The notes: generated from the letters alone by a model not told the origin. Positions 1 through 6,967 are shown, numbered from the stretch's first letter. The stretch: 15,988 nucleotides of DNA from Caldifarciminota bacterium (GCA_027073945.1 JALTEL010000647.1:1-15988); one strand, 5' to 3'. Program-made: numbers and translations.

Positions 1-1212
1 TATCATTTCAACAGGCTCAGCTTTTACTTTATCAAGTACGGAAACCAGCTTTTTTCTGAACGTTTTACTATGCGTTTTACTTTTTTTATCAGCTACACTG
101 AGCTTGCTGCTTTTTCCTGTTGATGTGGTTTTTTTAATCTCTTCAACGACTAATTTGGCTTTTTCTCTCGGGATACCAAGCTTTTCTGCAGTTTTTAAAA
201 TTGAATTATACTGTTCTTCGGTAATATTTCCACTTTGAGTCAATGGCAGGGTGAATTTTCTCAATGTTGCCATCTTCTCAACTATCTCAAGGTCAGCCAG
301 TGCTTCACCTGCATTTCCAAAACGCTTTGTTGTATCCACACTCGTCATTTTTATAACAAATTCTATAAATTCCTGTCTGAAAGTCGATAATATACTGTAA
401 TTAATTTTCTTTGTGGTTTTGTCTACAAAACGGGAAGGGGAAAGTGCCGTCAGCATTTCCATTGTGACTATACCAAGCGAAAAAAGGTCACTGGACAGAG
501 ATGGCTCTCCTCTACGCTGCTCAGGGGAGACATACCCTTTTGTATATATAATGGTTTTGTGCTTAAGGGCTTCTGGAGAGAGCTCCTTAACAGCCCCAAA
601 ATCCACAAGATACGCTCTGCCACCGCTCAAAATAATATTCTCGGGTTTAATATCTCTGTGAACAAGCGGTGGGTCCTGAGTTTGAAGATAATTGAGAGTA
701 TCCAGTATATCTTTGAGAATTTTTACCACTTCATCCTCAGGTAACTTGCCTTTTGTCTCTATTATGACCCTTAAATTTTTTCCATCTATGAAATCCTGCG
801 CAAGGTAAACCTTACCCCTATCTTCGAAAAAACCATGAATCTTCGGGATTAATGGATGATTGAGTCTTGCGAGAATCATGCCTTCTTTGGTTATAATTGA
901 AGGGCCTTTTTTTCTCTCAAGGAACTCTTTTAAAACAACCTTTCTACCAAAAAGCAGTTCATCAGTTGCAAGATATGTACTTCCAAATCCTCCCTGGCCT
1001 ATCATTCTCACTAATCTGTACCTTCCCTTTATTAATCTTGTTATAGGCTTGAGAGGACTGCCGCATACTTTACAAAACTCGGCGGAATCCGGATTTTTTG
1101 CACCGCATACCTTACAAATAACAGTACCTTCTGTTAGCGGTGTCCCGCATTTATGACAGAATTTTGCATTATCCGGATTTGATGCACCGCAAAGAGGACA
1201 TATTTTTGTCAT
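1..1212 (-). CDS. Serine/threonine protein kinase with two N-terminal zinc ribbons (3' end outside window)
   Basis: 404 residues are visible and the frame is still open at base 1, so the C-terminus is missing. Two zinc ribbons open the protein (CPLCG/CHKCG, Cys 5, 8, 19, 22; CKVCG/CKVCG, Cys 33, 36, 47, 50). A complete Hanks-type kinase domain follows (about 63-312): glycine loop GQGGFG at 72-77, lysine K95, helix-C glutamate E110, HRDIKPEN at 185-192, DFG at 204-206 and SPE at 229-231. All catalytic residues are present, so it should be active. After the kinase comes a short helical segment (about 326-360, NITEEQYNSILKTAEKLGI type), then a Lys/Ser/Thr-rich stretch. I see no membrane segment up to residue 404, so it is probably cytoplasmic as far as visible. 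The ATG overlaps the phosphatase stop by four bases (ATGA), implying translational coupling. It is the last visible gene of the vWA-FHA-PP2C-kinase cassette. Substrates are unknown; the FHA and vWA proteins are natural candidates by context. Confidence 0.93.
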   Translation of the reverse strand, partial: MTKICPLCGASNPDNAKFCHKCGTPLTEGTVICKVCGAKNPDSAEFCKVCGSPLKPITRLIKGRYRLVRMIGQGGFGSTYLATDELLFGRKVVLKEFLERKKGPSIITKEGMILARLNHPLIPKIHGFFEDRGKVYLAQDFIDGKNLRVIIETKGKLPEDEVVKILKDILDTLNYLQTQDPPLVHRDIKPENIILSGGRAYLVDFGAVKELSPEALKHKTIIYTKGYVSPEQRRGEPSLSSDLFSLGIVTMEMLTALSPSRFVDKTTKKINYSILSTFRQEFIEFVIKMTSVDTTKRFGNAGEALADLEIVEKMATLRKFTLPLTQSGNITEEQYNSILKTAEKLGIPREKAKLVVEEIKKTTSTGKSSKLSVADKKSKTHSKTFRKKLVSVLDKVKAEPVEMI

Positions 1213-2690
1213 TCGAATAGTCTATTCTTTTTTATCTTCCCGACAATCATTGTTATGTTGTCCACACCGCCGCGCTCAAGAGCAAGACTGAGAAGGTCTG
1301 TTGCATTGCTGTTTATATCATCCTTTTTGAGAATATCTTCTATTTCTGCAAATTTAATCATATCGGTAAGTCCGTCCGAACAAAGTAATATTTTCATCTC
1401 CCCGCTAACAGTGTACATGGAAATATGAGGTTCAATTTTTTCAAAATCCATAATGCCTATTGCCTGAGTCAGGGATTTTCTGTTCGCACTTGATATATCG
1501 TCTCTTGACAGCTTTATAAGTCCGTTATCATCAAGCAGTAAAATTGAAGAATCACCAACATTAAAATACCATGCCACAGAATCAATGAAGAGTATGCCTG
1601 CCACAGTGGCTCCCATCTTTTCCCTTTCACTGTTAGCTCCTTTGTTCCTTGTATGTATGGTATTATTGGCACGCTGCAGTGCCCTTCTTATAAGCGGGGT
1701 CATATCCTGACTGGTATCACGGATTTTAACAAGACCCATTAATATCTCTTCATTAATAAGACTGACAGTCATTTGACTGGCAACTTCCCCTTTTTTATGC
1801 CCTCCCATGCCGTCTGAGACTATAAAAAGTCCCATGTACTGATGCATCGGATAGATACCAGAATACATGGCTCTTGTCAGCTCTGAAACAACATAGTTAT
1901 CCTCATTATGTGTTCTAACAAGTCCTACTGAACTGACAACAGCATGGTGAATTGTAACTTTAGAATAGGAAGAAAAAAAGCTAAAGAACTCCTTACCAAG
2001 GTTAATGATACTATCAAAGTCTTTTGACGACACATCTTTCAAAAATGCACTGAAGGCACTTTCCTTTGAAACTGGCAAATTTTGCAAAATTTTAATCAAC
2101 CATTTGTCCGGCCTAAGATAACCATCCCTTTCAGACCCTGCAATTTTTACCAATAGCCTGGACTTAGCATCTACCAAAATACTTTGATAATCTTCTGATA
2201 TATAAATAGTTCTTAATTTTGTAATTGCGTTGAAAATTTCAAAGATAAATGCGGTTTTTTTATCAAGTTCCAGCGCCTTCCAGTATTCCTCAATACTATA
2301 AATCGGGAACTCCGGACTTAAAACAGGAAATTGCTCATGCTCAATTTCAACAATATCATAAAATAAACCCTGCTTGGAGTAAATTATATGCTCAACATCC
2401 ACCGGCTTTTTACGCTCAAGTGAAATATCTTCTTCCTTCAATATCGTATAATTTTCTTCTTGCTCCACTATTTTGTATCTTTCATCATCCAGATTGTCAA
2501 TATGCGAGAGTACCACCACTTTTTTCTTCAACTCATGCCCGCAGTGCGGACATATCTCTTCTTCAAGATTAACTATTTCAAAGCAATTCTCACATATATT
2601 CTTGGATAAATCAAAGCCACAATGCGGACAAAACTGCGCATCATCCGCAACTACACGTCCACAGTGGGGACACCTTTTCTTTCTATTCAT
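1209..2690 (-). CDS. PP2C-type Ser/Thr phosphatase with zinc ribbons and a degenerate kinase-like segment
   Basis: 493 residues from the ATG at 2690, chosen because GGAGG lies just upstream and it starts within the FHA stop region. A TTG 45 bases further up would run deeper into the FHA gene. Order of parts: four CxxC knuckles at Cys 7/10, 21/24, 33/36 and 47/50 (two zinc ribbons); a middle segment (about 65-245) without catalytic motifs; and a PP2C domain (about 245-488). The phosphatase motifs are intact: RTHNEDN at 259-265, SDGMGGH at 292-298, GDSS at 379-382, CSDGLTD at 437-443 and GGVDNIT from 474. The metal-binding aspartates D293, D439 and D477 are present. PP2C enzymes remove phosphate from Ser/Thr using two metal ions. 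With a kinase encoded directly downstream, this is likely its opposing enzyme. The middle segment reads like a kinase fold that has lost HRD and DFG. It overlaps FHA by 8 bases and the kinase by 4. Confidence 0.93.
   Translation of the reverse strand: MNRKKRCPHCGRVVADDAQFCPHCGFDLSKNICENCFEIVNLEEEICPHCGHELKKKVVVLSHIDNLDDERYKIVEQEENYTILKEEDISLERKKPVDVEHIIYSKQGLFYDIVEIEHEQFPVLSPEFPIYSIEEYWKALELDKKTAFIFEIFNAITKLRTIYISEDYQSILVDAKSRLLVKIAGSERDGYLRPDKWLIKILQNLPVSKESAFSAFLKDVSSKDFDSIINLGKEFFSFFSSYSKVTIHHAVVSSVGLVRTHNEDNYVVSELTRAMYSGIYPMHQYMGLFIVSDGMGGHKKGEVASQMTVSLINEEILMGLVKIRDTSQDMTPLIRRALQRANNTIHTRNKGANSEREKMGATVAGILFIDSVAWYFNVGDSSILLLDDNGLIKLSRDDISSANRKSLTQAIGIMDFEKIEPHISMYTVSGEMKILLCSDGLTDMIKFAEIEDILKKDDINSNATDLLSLALERGGVDNITMIVGKIKKNRLFE
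1215..1227. repeat. Short perfect inverted repeat before the kinase start
   Basis: Arms GAATAG and CTATTC are separated by one base, three bases upstream of the kinase ATG and inside the last codons of the phosphatase gene. It could be a small hairpin near the kinase start or chance. No Shine-Dalgarno sequence is visible for the kinase here, so translation probably relies on coupling to the phosphatase. Confidence 0.3.
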
Positions 2691-3312
2691 TTTCCTCCAA
2701 TGTAAATTTAAAACCTTTGTCTCTCCCGATTTCAAAACTCTCCCCTGATCTTAACGGATGCGGTACTCCTCTTTCTACTGGTTTTCCGTTGATTCTTGTT
2801 CCGTTTGTAGAACCGAGGTCCTCTATATACACCCGCATGCTATTGCCGTCCAGTATTATATTCAGATGCCTTCTTGACACAATACCCGAACCTTCAAAGT
2901 TGGACAGGTCCACATCAGGAACCATATCTCCGCTTTTCCTTCCAACAAGCATTTTCTTCACTTTTCCCTTGACAAACGGCAGGTCAACGACAAGGGACAG
3001 GTCTCTGCTCACCAATTTAAAGACTGCATCAGGTGTTTCTTCAACATCCGCTTCTGCATCCACACTTCCCTCTGCTTTCTCCATTTCACTATCTACAAGT
3101 TTTGCACCGCATACCTGACAGAACTTTGATCCAGCTGGATTCCAATGCCCATTAGGGCAGTAAACGCCGATATCTTCAAGTTCAAGTCCCTCATCTTCGG
3201 GAACTGATTCCTGAGGAACTTCCACATCCTTTAGTTCAAAAAGGCATTTTTCACAATATTCTGCAAAACTCTTGTTATGGTAACCACACACAGGACATAT
3301 CTTATCACTCAT
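2683..3312 (-). CDS. FHA-domain protein with N-terminal zinc ribbons
   Basis: 209 residues from the ATG at 3312, preferred over the TTG one codon earlier. The N-terminus has a CPVCG/CEKC ribbon (Cys 6, 9, 20, 23) and a second ribbon of the CPNGH...CQVCG kind (from Cys 52 to Cys 68). An acidic linker rich in Glu, Asp and Pro separates the ribbons, and another follows (about 74-95). The FHA domain occupies about 98-205 with the diagnostic residues GR at 124-125, SRRH at 146-149 and STNGT at 168-172. FHA domains bind phosphothreonine peptides, and the Arg, Ser, His and Asn contacts needed are present. Its place between the vWA gene and the phosphatase/kinase pair suggests it reads phosphorylation made by this kinase and recruits partners. 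Its ATG overlaps the vWA stop by eight bases (ATGAGTGA). It has no membrane segment or enzyme domain. The partner phosphoprotein is not known. Confidence 0.92.
   Translation of the reverse strand: MSDKICPVCGYHNKSFAEYCEKCLFELKDVEVPQESVPEDEGLELEDIGVYCPNGHWNPAGSKFCQVCGAKLVDSEMEKAEGSVDAEADVEETPDAVFKLVSRDLSLVVDLPFVKGKVKKMLVGRKSGDMVPDVDLSNFEGSGIVSRRHLNIILDGNSMRVYIEDLGSTNGTRINGKPVERGVPHPLRSGESFEIGRDKGFKFTLEENE
2694..2698 (-). promoter_or_regulatory. Ribosome binding site deciding the PP2C start
   Basis: GGAGG followed by AAA and the ATG at 2690. The spacing is short but it is the best site in the region, and it supports the ATG over the upstream TTG at 2735. It lies inside the last codons of the FHA gene. 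Confidence 0.6.
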
Positions 3313-4525
3313 CAAGGGCCACCGTTTTTGTTTGTATAATTGTCGTTATCACATCGGCATTATCCAATCTCAATCCCTGTGCTACTTTTGTAATATTATC
3401 CTGGATAACCGTTGAAAGTTCTCCATCCTCCAATTTCGTTGCAGTGAGGCTCATGGTCTGAAGCAGTGTCAATGCGCGCTCAGGTGTACCCTCATCCATA
3501 AGCTCATTAACCAAATTGCCCTGCAAATATACACTTAGGCGCCTGAGCAAGGCATTCACCTCCTCAGTATCCTCCAGTGGAATCATTTCCACTCCTTCTT
3601 CCCATGGAATTTCCTGTTCATTCCCATTCATATCAAAGTAATTTACCTTAAAATCCATTACATATTTAACATTCGGTTCCATAAATACCTGTGCAACAAA
3701 GGTTTTTGTCCTACCGGCAAAAATATTTCCCAGTTCAAAGTTCCAGTTTTCTCCATCCCATATGGGCTCTAATTTTATAATCTGAGGCTTTACAATAAAA
3801 GCAGGGTTAACATCTGAAAGTTTCACACCTTCACGCAATTTAAAAACCAATTCCACATTCTTTGCAATGGTAGACTTACTTATTTCTATCCTGCGTTTGA
3901 ACATTTCGAGCAAATCCTCAGGTTTATCCGCATAAAACATTTCGCCCTTGGTCATATCCGATAATTTTTCAAGCAGGGAGGGACTCCATGATTTTCCCAA
4001 TCCTATGGTAACTATACTTGTCTCGCTTTCTCTCAACTCGTCTGCGATTTTTACACATTCTTCGTCTTCTCCATGCTCGTTAAGGCCATCCGTAAACAAA
4101 ACCATCCAGTTTACATAATTCTGCGAATCCGCTTTTAAAAGCTCCTTTTTACCCAATAGCATACCCTCATCTATGCAGGTGCCGCCAATTGCATCTATAT
4201 TATCGATAAGTCTCTTTATTTTACTTATCTTTTCATCATCATCTCCTATCTCTGTACTGGGAAGTAGCACACTCGCCTCACTGTCAAATATTACTATACT
4301 TAATATATCGCCTTTCTCAAGCAGAGTTATTGCTCTTTTCAAGCCTTCTTTTAAGTTCGCTATTGGTGCGCCATCCATGGAACCACTCTTATCAATGACA
4401 AAAGTGACATTCAACTTAGGGCTTGCAGCGCTTGAAAGTCCTTCCAGATTCATTATAAGAAATCTTTGAAATCCACCTTCAGTCTTTTCAATACCTTTAT
4501 TAAATCCAATCTCAACATTTATCAT
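3305..4525 (-). CDS. von Willebrand factor A domain protein, first gene of the signalling cassette
   Basis: 406 residues. The vWA domain (about 38-212) has a complete metal-ion-dependent adhesion site: DKSGSM at 45-50, Thr116 in GGTCIDEG and Asp146 in FTDG. The domain should therefore bind a divalent cation and a ligand protein. A beta-rich stretch (about 220-300) follows, then a helical C-terminus (about 318-400). This layout is common in bacterial cytoplasmic vWA proteins. No signal peptide or membrane segment is seen. Unlike the next three proteins it has no zinc ribbon. It is much longer than a TerY-type vWA protein (about 220 residues in that family), so it is not TerY itself. The ATG lacks a Shine-Dalgarno sequence; instead TATAAT lies eight bases upstream (see the promoter entry), so it may be translated from an almost leaderless mRNA. 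It is probably a scaffold or effector of the phosphorylation circuit; that role is inferred from neighbours. Confidence 0.9.
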   Translation of the reverse strand: MINVEIGFNKGIEKTEGGFQRFLIMNLEGLSSAASPKLNVTFVIDKSGSMDGAPIANLKEGLKRAITLLEKGDILSIVIFDSEASVLLPSTEIGDDDEKISKIKRLIDNIDAIGGTCIDEGMLLGKKELLKADSQNYVNWMVLFTDGLNEHGEDEECVKIADELRESETSIVTIGLGKSWSPSLLEKLSDMTKGEMFYADKPEDLLEMFKRRIEISKSTIAKNVELVFKLREGVKLSDVNPAFIVKPQIIKLEPIWDGENWNFELGNIFAGRTKTFVAQVFMEPNVKYVMDFKVNYFDMNGNEQEIPWEEGVEMIPLEDTEEVNALLRRLSVYLQGNLVNELMDEGTPERALTLLQTMSLTATKLEDGELSTVIQDNITKVAQGLRLDNADVITTIIQTKTVALDE

Positions 4526-4533
4526 AGTTCTAT

Positions 4534-4561
4534 ATTATAAAGCCAAATATTCAAATTTCAA
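4534..4561 (-). promoter_or_regulatory. Candidate promoter for the vWA-FHA-PP2C-kinase cassette
   Basis: Read on the minus strand: TTGAAA (4556-4561), a 16-base spacer, then TATAAT (4534-4539). The -10 matches consensus fully and the -35 at five of six positions. The -35 lies in the last codons of tsaE and the -10 in the 25-base gap. The expected transcription start (about seven bases past the -10) is about 4527, two bases before the vWA ATG, so the message would be nearly leaderless. The absence of a Shine-Dalgarno sequence at the vWA start agrees. AT-rich DNA gives chance matches, but position and quality make this the best promoter in the window. Confidence 0.6.
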
Positions 4562-4988
4562 TCTTTTGTATTTTAATTCGCCTTTTTGTCTTACCAAGAA
4601 ATGAAATTAATACAAGATAATCTGGTTTTATTTGAGCTTCTATTCTCTCAGGCCATTCTAACAATACAATGCCATCTCTTTTTTCCATAATGTCGAAAAT
4701 ACCACGCTCCAGTATCTCAAGAAAACTGTTTATTCTGTACAGGTCAATATGATAAAATACCCGGCCGTATTTGTTCATATGCCTTATAACTGTGACAAAA
4801 GATGGACTTTTTACCATATCTATGTGCCAGAACAAAAGCATACCTCTTATAAATTCCGTTTTACCTGCTCCCATTTCGCCTTTCACAAATACAACTTCAC
4901 CCTCCTTAATCGCATTTGCAAAACCCTCTGCTATTCTGTAAGTTTGCTGCACATTTTCCGATACAAAAGATGTATCAATTCCTACCAT
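4551..4988 (-). CDS. tsaE: tRNA threonylcarbamoyladenosine (t6A) biosynthesis ATPase TsaE
   Basis: 145 residues, the usual length for the TsaE/YjeE family. The Walker A motif GEMGAGKT is at 37-44. The family signatures SPSF (61-64), HIDLYR (80-85) and EWPER (111-115) follow in the right order. TsaE is the ATPase that works with TsaB and TsaD to make the essential t6A modification at position 37 of tRNAs reading ANN codons. The ATG overlaps the end of ptsI by 14 bases and is preceded by GGAGAG. A TATAAT hexamer also sits eight bases before this ATG, but no convincing -35 accompanies it. No tsaB or tsaD lies in the window. The last codons contain the -35 of the putative promoter for the signalling cassette. 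Confidence 0.95.
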   Translation of the reverse strand: MVGIDTSFVSENVQQTYRIAEGFANAIKEGEVVFVKGEMGAGKTEFIRGMLLFWHIDMVKSPSFVTVIRHMNKYGRVFYHIDLYRINSFLEILERGIFDIMEKRDGIVLLEWPERIEAQIKPDYLVLISFLGKTKRRIKIQKIEI

Positions 4989-6687
4989 ATCTCTCCATTA
5001 TATAAGGAGCCTTTTCATTTAAAAACTTACTGACAAATGCCCTTACCTCTTCACTATTACTGAACTCAAGTACCCTTTGCGCAACTTGTATTAAATCTTC
5101 AAAACAGAGCGATTTAATAAGGGATTTCATCTCAAGAATTAAACTCGGAGTCAGTGAGAACTCAGTTATGCCAAGTCCCATAAGAATGGAAATGCCAAGC
5201 GGGTCTGAAGCCATTTCTCCACAAACGCCCACCTGTACATGCTGTCCGCGAGAAGATTGTACCGTATCCCTTATTAGTTTTAAAACAGCAGGATGTAAAT
5301 GGTTATACAGATATGACACGTTTGTGTTTTTTCTGTCAACTGCAAGGGTATACTGTGTGAGGTCATTTGTTCCTATACTCACGAAATCTATTAATCCATT
5401 TAAATTATCCAGAGTCAAAGCAATAGACGGAACTTCAACCATAATGCCAAAATCCGGGCGTTTTAGTTCTTTGCTCTTTCTCAATTTCTTAAATTCTTCA
5501 AAAAAAATCTCCCTGGCACGCTCTATTTCCCATTTGCTCGTTATCATAGGTAGCATATACTTGATATTTCCCTCTGAATTGGCTTTGAACACAGCTCTCA
5601 TCTGGCGCCTGAAAATCTGCTCATTTTTAAGTAAAAGCCTTATGCCTCTCAGGCCAAGAAATGGATTCCTTTCGCTATAGCCATCAATAACCTTATCACC
5701 CCCTAAATCGAAAGCTCTTATAATACAAGGGAAAGGGTAAACACTGTGACAAATTCGCCTGTAAATATCAGCCTGAGCATCTTCTTCAAGACTATATTGA
5801 TAGAACAGCAACTCGGTCCTGAAAAGCCCTATACCACTGGCACCCACTGCTGTAACAAGGTCTATTTCTGAAGGCAAATCAAGATTCGCCATAAGTGTTA
5901 TCTCCTTGTTATCTTTACTCACTGCCGGGATATCTTTAATATTAGACAATCCTCTATCCTGTTTCTCATATCGTTTCCTTAAATTCTCAAATCTTTCTAT
6001 TGTAACTTTTGTAGGTCTTATCAACACCTCACCCTTCCATCCGTTCAAAATAATAATCTCTTCATCATTTACTTTCGCTTTAAAATCTCCAACGCCAAAT
6101 ACAGCGGGCACCTTCGAATTGCGAAGCACTATGGCTGCATGAGATGTTCTACCTCCGCCTTTTAGCACAAGGCCTCTGGTATTAGAATTAGCAATTCTTA
6201 TAGCCTCTTCAAGTGAAATTTCATCTGCGAATACAATAACTTCCTCTTCTTTTAAAACAGTCCTTTTATGTTCTTTTCTATAAAATCTCATGAAATCATT
6301 GAAAAGACGTAATAACTCACGTCCGCGCTCTCTCATATACTCAATAGAGCTTTTGCTGAATTTGTTCGACATATCGTCAAGTACTTTAAATGTACTATAC
6401 TCTGCCGTTCTTTTCTTAACTTTTATATTGTAGTTGACATCCGTCAAAAAGTCTTTGTCACTCAATATATAGATTTGAGACTCAATGAATTTTGAAACTT
6501 CAGGAGGTAGGTCTTTGCTGGCACTTTTCAATTCTTCAATTATCTTATTCCTTGCATATTGAAACAGGTCAAGCTCATTCTTAATTTCGCTTTCTTTAAT
6601 AATTCTCTTATCAGGTTTAATTTCTTTGAATTTCCATATGTGAGCTTTACCAATGGCTATACCGGGAGATACCGGTATACCCTGCAT
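4975..6687 (-). CDS. ptsI: Phosphoenolpyruvate-protein phosphotransferase (PTS enzyme I)
   Basis: 570 residues from the ATG at 6687, giving the typical start MQGIPVSPGIAIGKA, with AAAGGAA upstream. A TTG 42 bases earlier would overlap ptsH and has no support. Enzyme I takes phosphate from PEP onto a histidine and passes it to HPr. The phosphohistidine domain has GGRTSHAAI with His183. The C-terminal PEP-binding barrel has R290 (LFRTELLF), R324 (IRAFDLGGDK), E418 (VEVPS), N441/D442 (GTNDLTQY) and the acid-base cysteine C489 (VCGEMA). These correspond to the E. coli active-site residues R296, R332, E431, D455 and C502. Length and motifs are those of a standard full-length cytoplasmic enzyme. 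It follows ptsH by 13 bases, so HPr and enzyme I are made together. No enzyme II sugar permease is in the window, so the system may be completed elsewhere or serve regulation. Confidence 0.96.
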   Translation of the reverse strand: MQGIPVSPGIAIGKAHIWKFKEIKPDKRIIKESEIKNELDLFQYARNKIIEELKSASKDLPPEVSKFIESQIYILSDKDFLTDVNYNIKVKKRTAEYSTFKVLDDMSNKFSKSSIEYMRERGRELLRLFNDFMRFYRKEHKRTVLKEEEVIVFADEISLEEAIRIANSNTRGLVLKGGGRTSHAAIVLRNSKVPAVFGVGDFKAKVNDEEIIILNGWKGEVLIRPTKVTIERFENLRKRYEKQDRGLSNIKDIPAVSKDNKEITLMANLDLPSEIDLVTAVGASGIGLFRTELLFYQYSLEEDAQADIYRRICHSVYPFPCIIRAFDLGGDKVIDGYSERNPFLGLRGIRLLLKNEQIFRRQMRAVFKANSEGNIKYMLPMITSKWEIERAREIFFEEFKKLRKSKELKRPDFGIMVEVPSIALTLDNLNGLIDFVSIGTNDLTQYTLAVDRKNTNVSYLYNHLHPAVLKLIRDTVQSSRGQHVQVGVCGEMASDPLGISILMGLGITEFSLTPSLILEMKSLIKSLCFEDLIQVAQRVLEFSNSEEVRAFVSKFLNEKAPYIMERYGRN

Positions 6688-6693
6688 CGTAAT

Positions 6694-6700
6694 TTCCTTT
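6694..6700 (-). promoter_or_regulatory. Ribosome binding site deciding the ptsI start
   Basis: AAAGGAA ends six bases before the ATG at 6687, within the 13-base gap after ptsH. It fixes the enzyme I start at this ATG and not at the TTG at 6729 inside ptsH. Confidence 0.7.
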
Positions 6701-6967
6701 CTACTCCTCACCGAATCCTTCCTTAACAAGCTCTGTAAGGGCTAAAAGAGCTTCTTTCTCGTCATTACCATCCGCTCTTATGGTAATTTCCGTGCCAACA
6801 GGTGCTACCAACATCATCATACCCAATATGCTCTTGCCATTGACTTCAAATCCGTCTTTGTCAACAAAGATATTTGATTTGAATTTTTCAGCTGTCTGGA
6901 CAAAGAGGGTTGCGGGTCTCGCATGTATCCCCAATTTGTTTATAATTTTCACTTTTTTTTCTATCAT
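6701..6967 (-). CDS. ptsH: PTS phosphocarrier protein HPr
   Basis: 88 residues, the normal HPr length. GIHARPA carries the active His15, which accepts phosphate from enzyme I. The second signature VNGKSILGMMML places Ser46 where Gram-positive HPr is phosphorylated by HPr kinase (consensus around KSIMGVMSL). Ser46 suggests, but does not prove, an HPr kinase/phosphorylase elsewhere in the genome. The ATG overlaps the stop of the DUF503 gene by four bases (ATGA), and ptsI follows 13 bases downstream. Cytoplasmic. Finding HPr in a translation gene cluster without a permease leaves both sugar uptake and purely regulatory roles open. Confidence 0.96.
   Translation of the reverse strand: MIEKKVKIINKLGIHARPATLFVQTAEKFKSNIFVDKDGFEVNGKSILGMMMLVAPVGTEITIRADGNDEKEALLALTELVKEGFGEE

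Noticed and set aside
860..1156. Plus-strand open frame opposite the kinase gene
   Set aside because: It is the reverse complement of the zinc ribbons and glycine loop of the kinase; no independent coding signal.
2691..2735. Longer PP2C protein starting at a TTG at 2735
   Set aside because: The purine-rich bases upstream are conserved FHA codons; the ATG at 2690 with GGAGG directly before the first zinc ribbon is better.
3305..4525. Calling the vWA protein TerY
   Set aside because: It is nearly twice the TerY length, with extra C-terminal regions, and no Ter genes are nearby; only the triad-like context is shared.
5168..5680. 170-codon plus-strand open frame opposite ptsI
   Set aside because: It is antisense to highly conserved enzyme I motifs and its product is compositionally odd with no recognisable domain; it is a shadow frame.
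6688..6729. Longer enzyme I starting at a TTG at 6729
   Set aside because: It overlaps ptsH, uses a TTG without a ribosome site and adds residues absent from the family; the ATG at 6687 has AAAGGAA and the canonical N-terminus.
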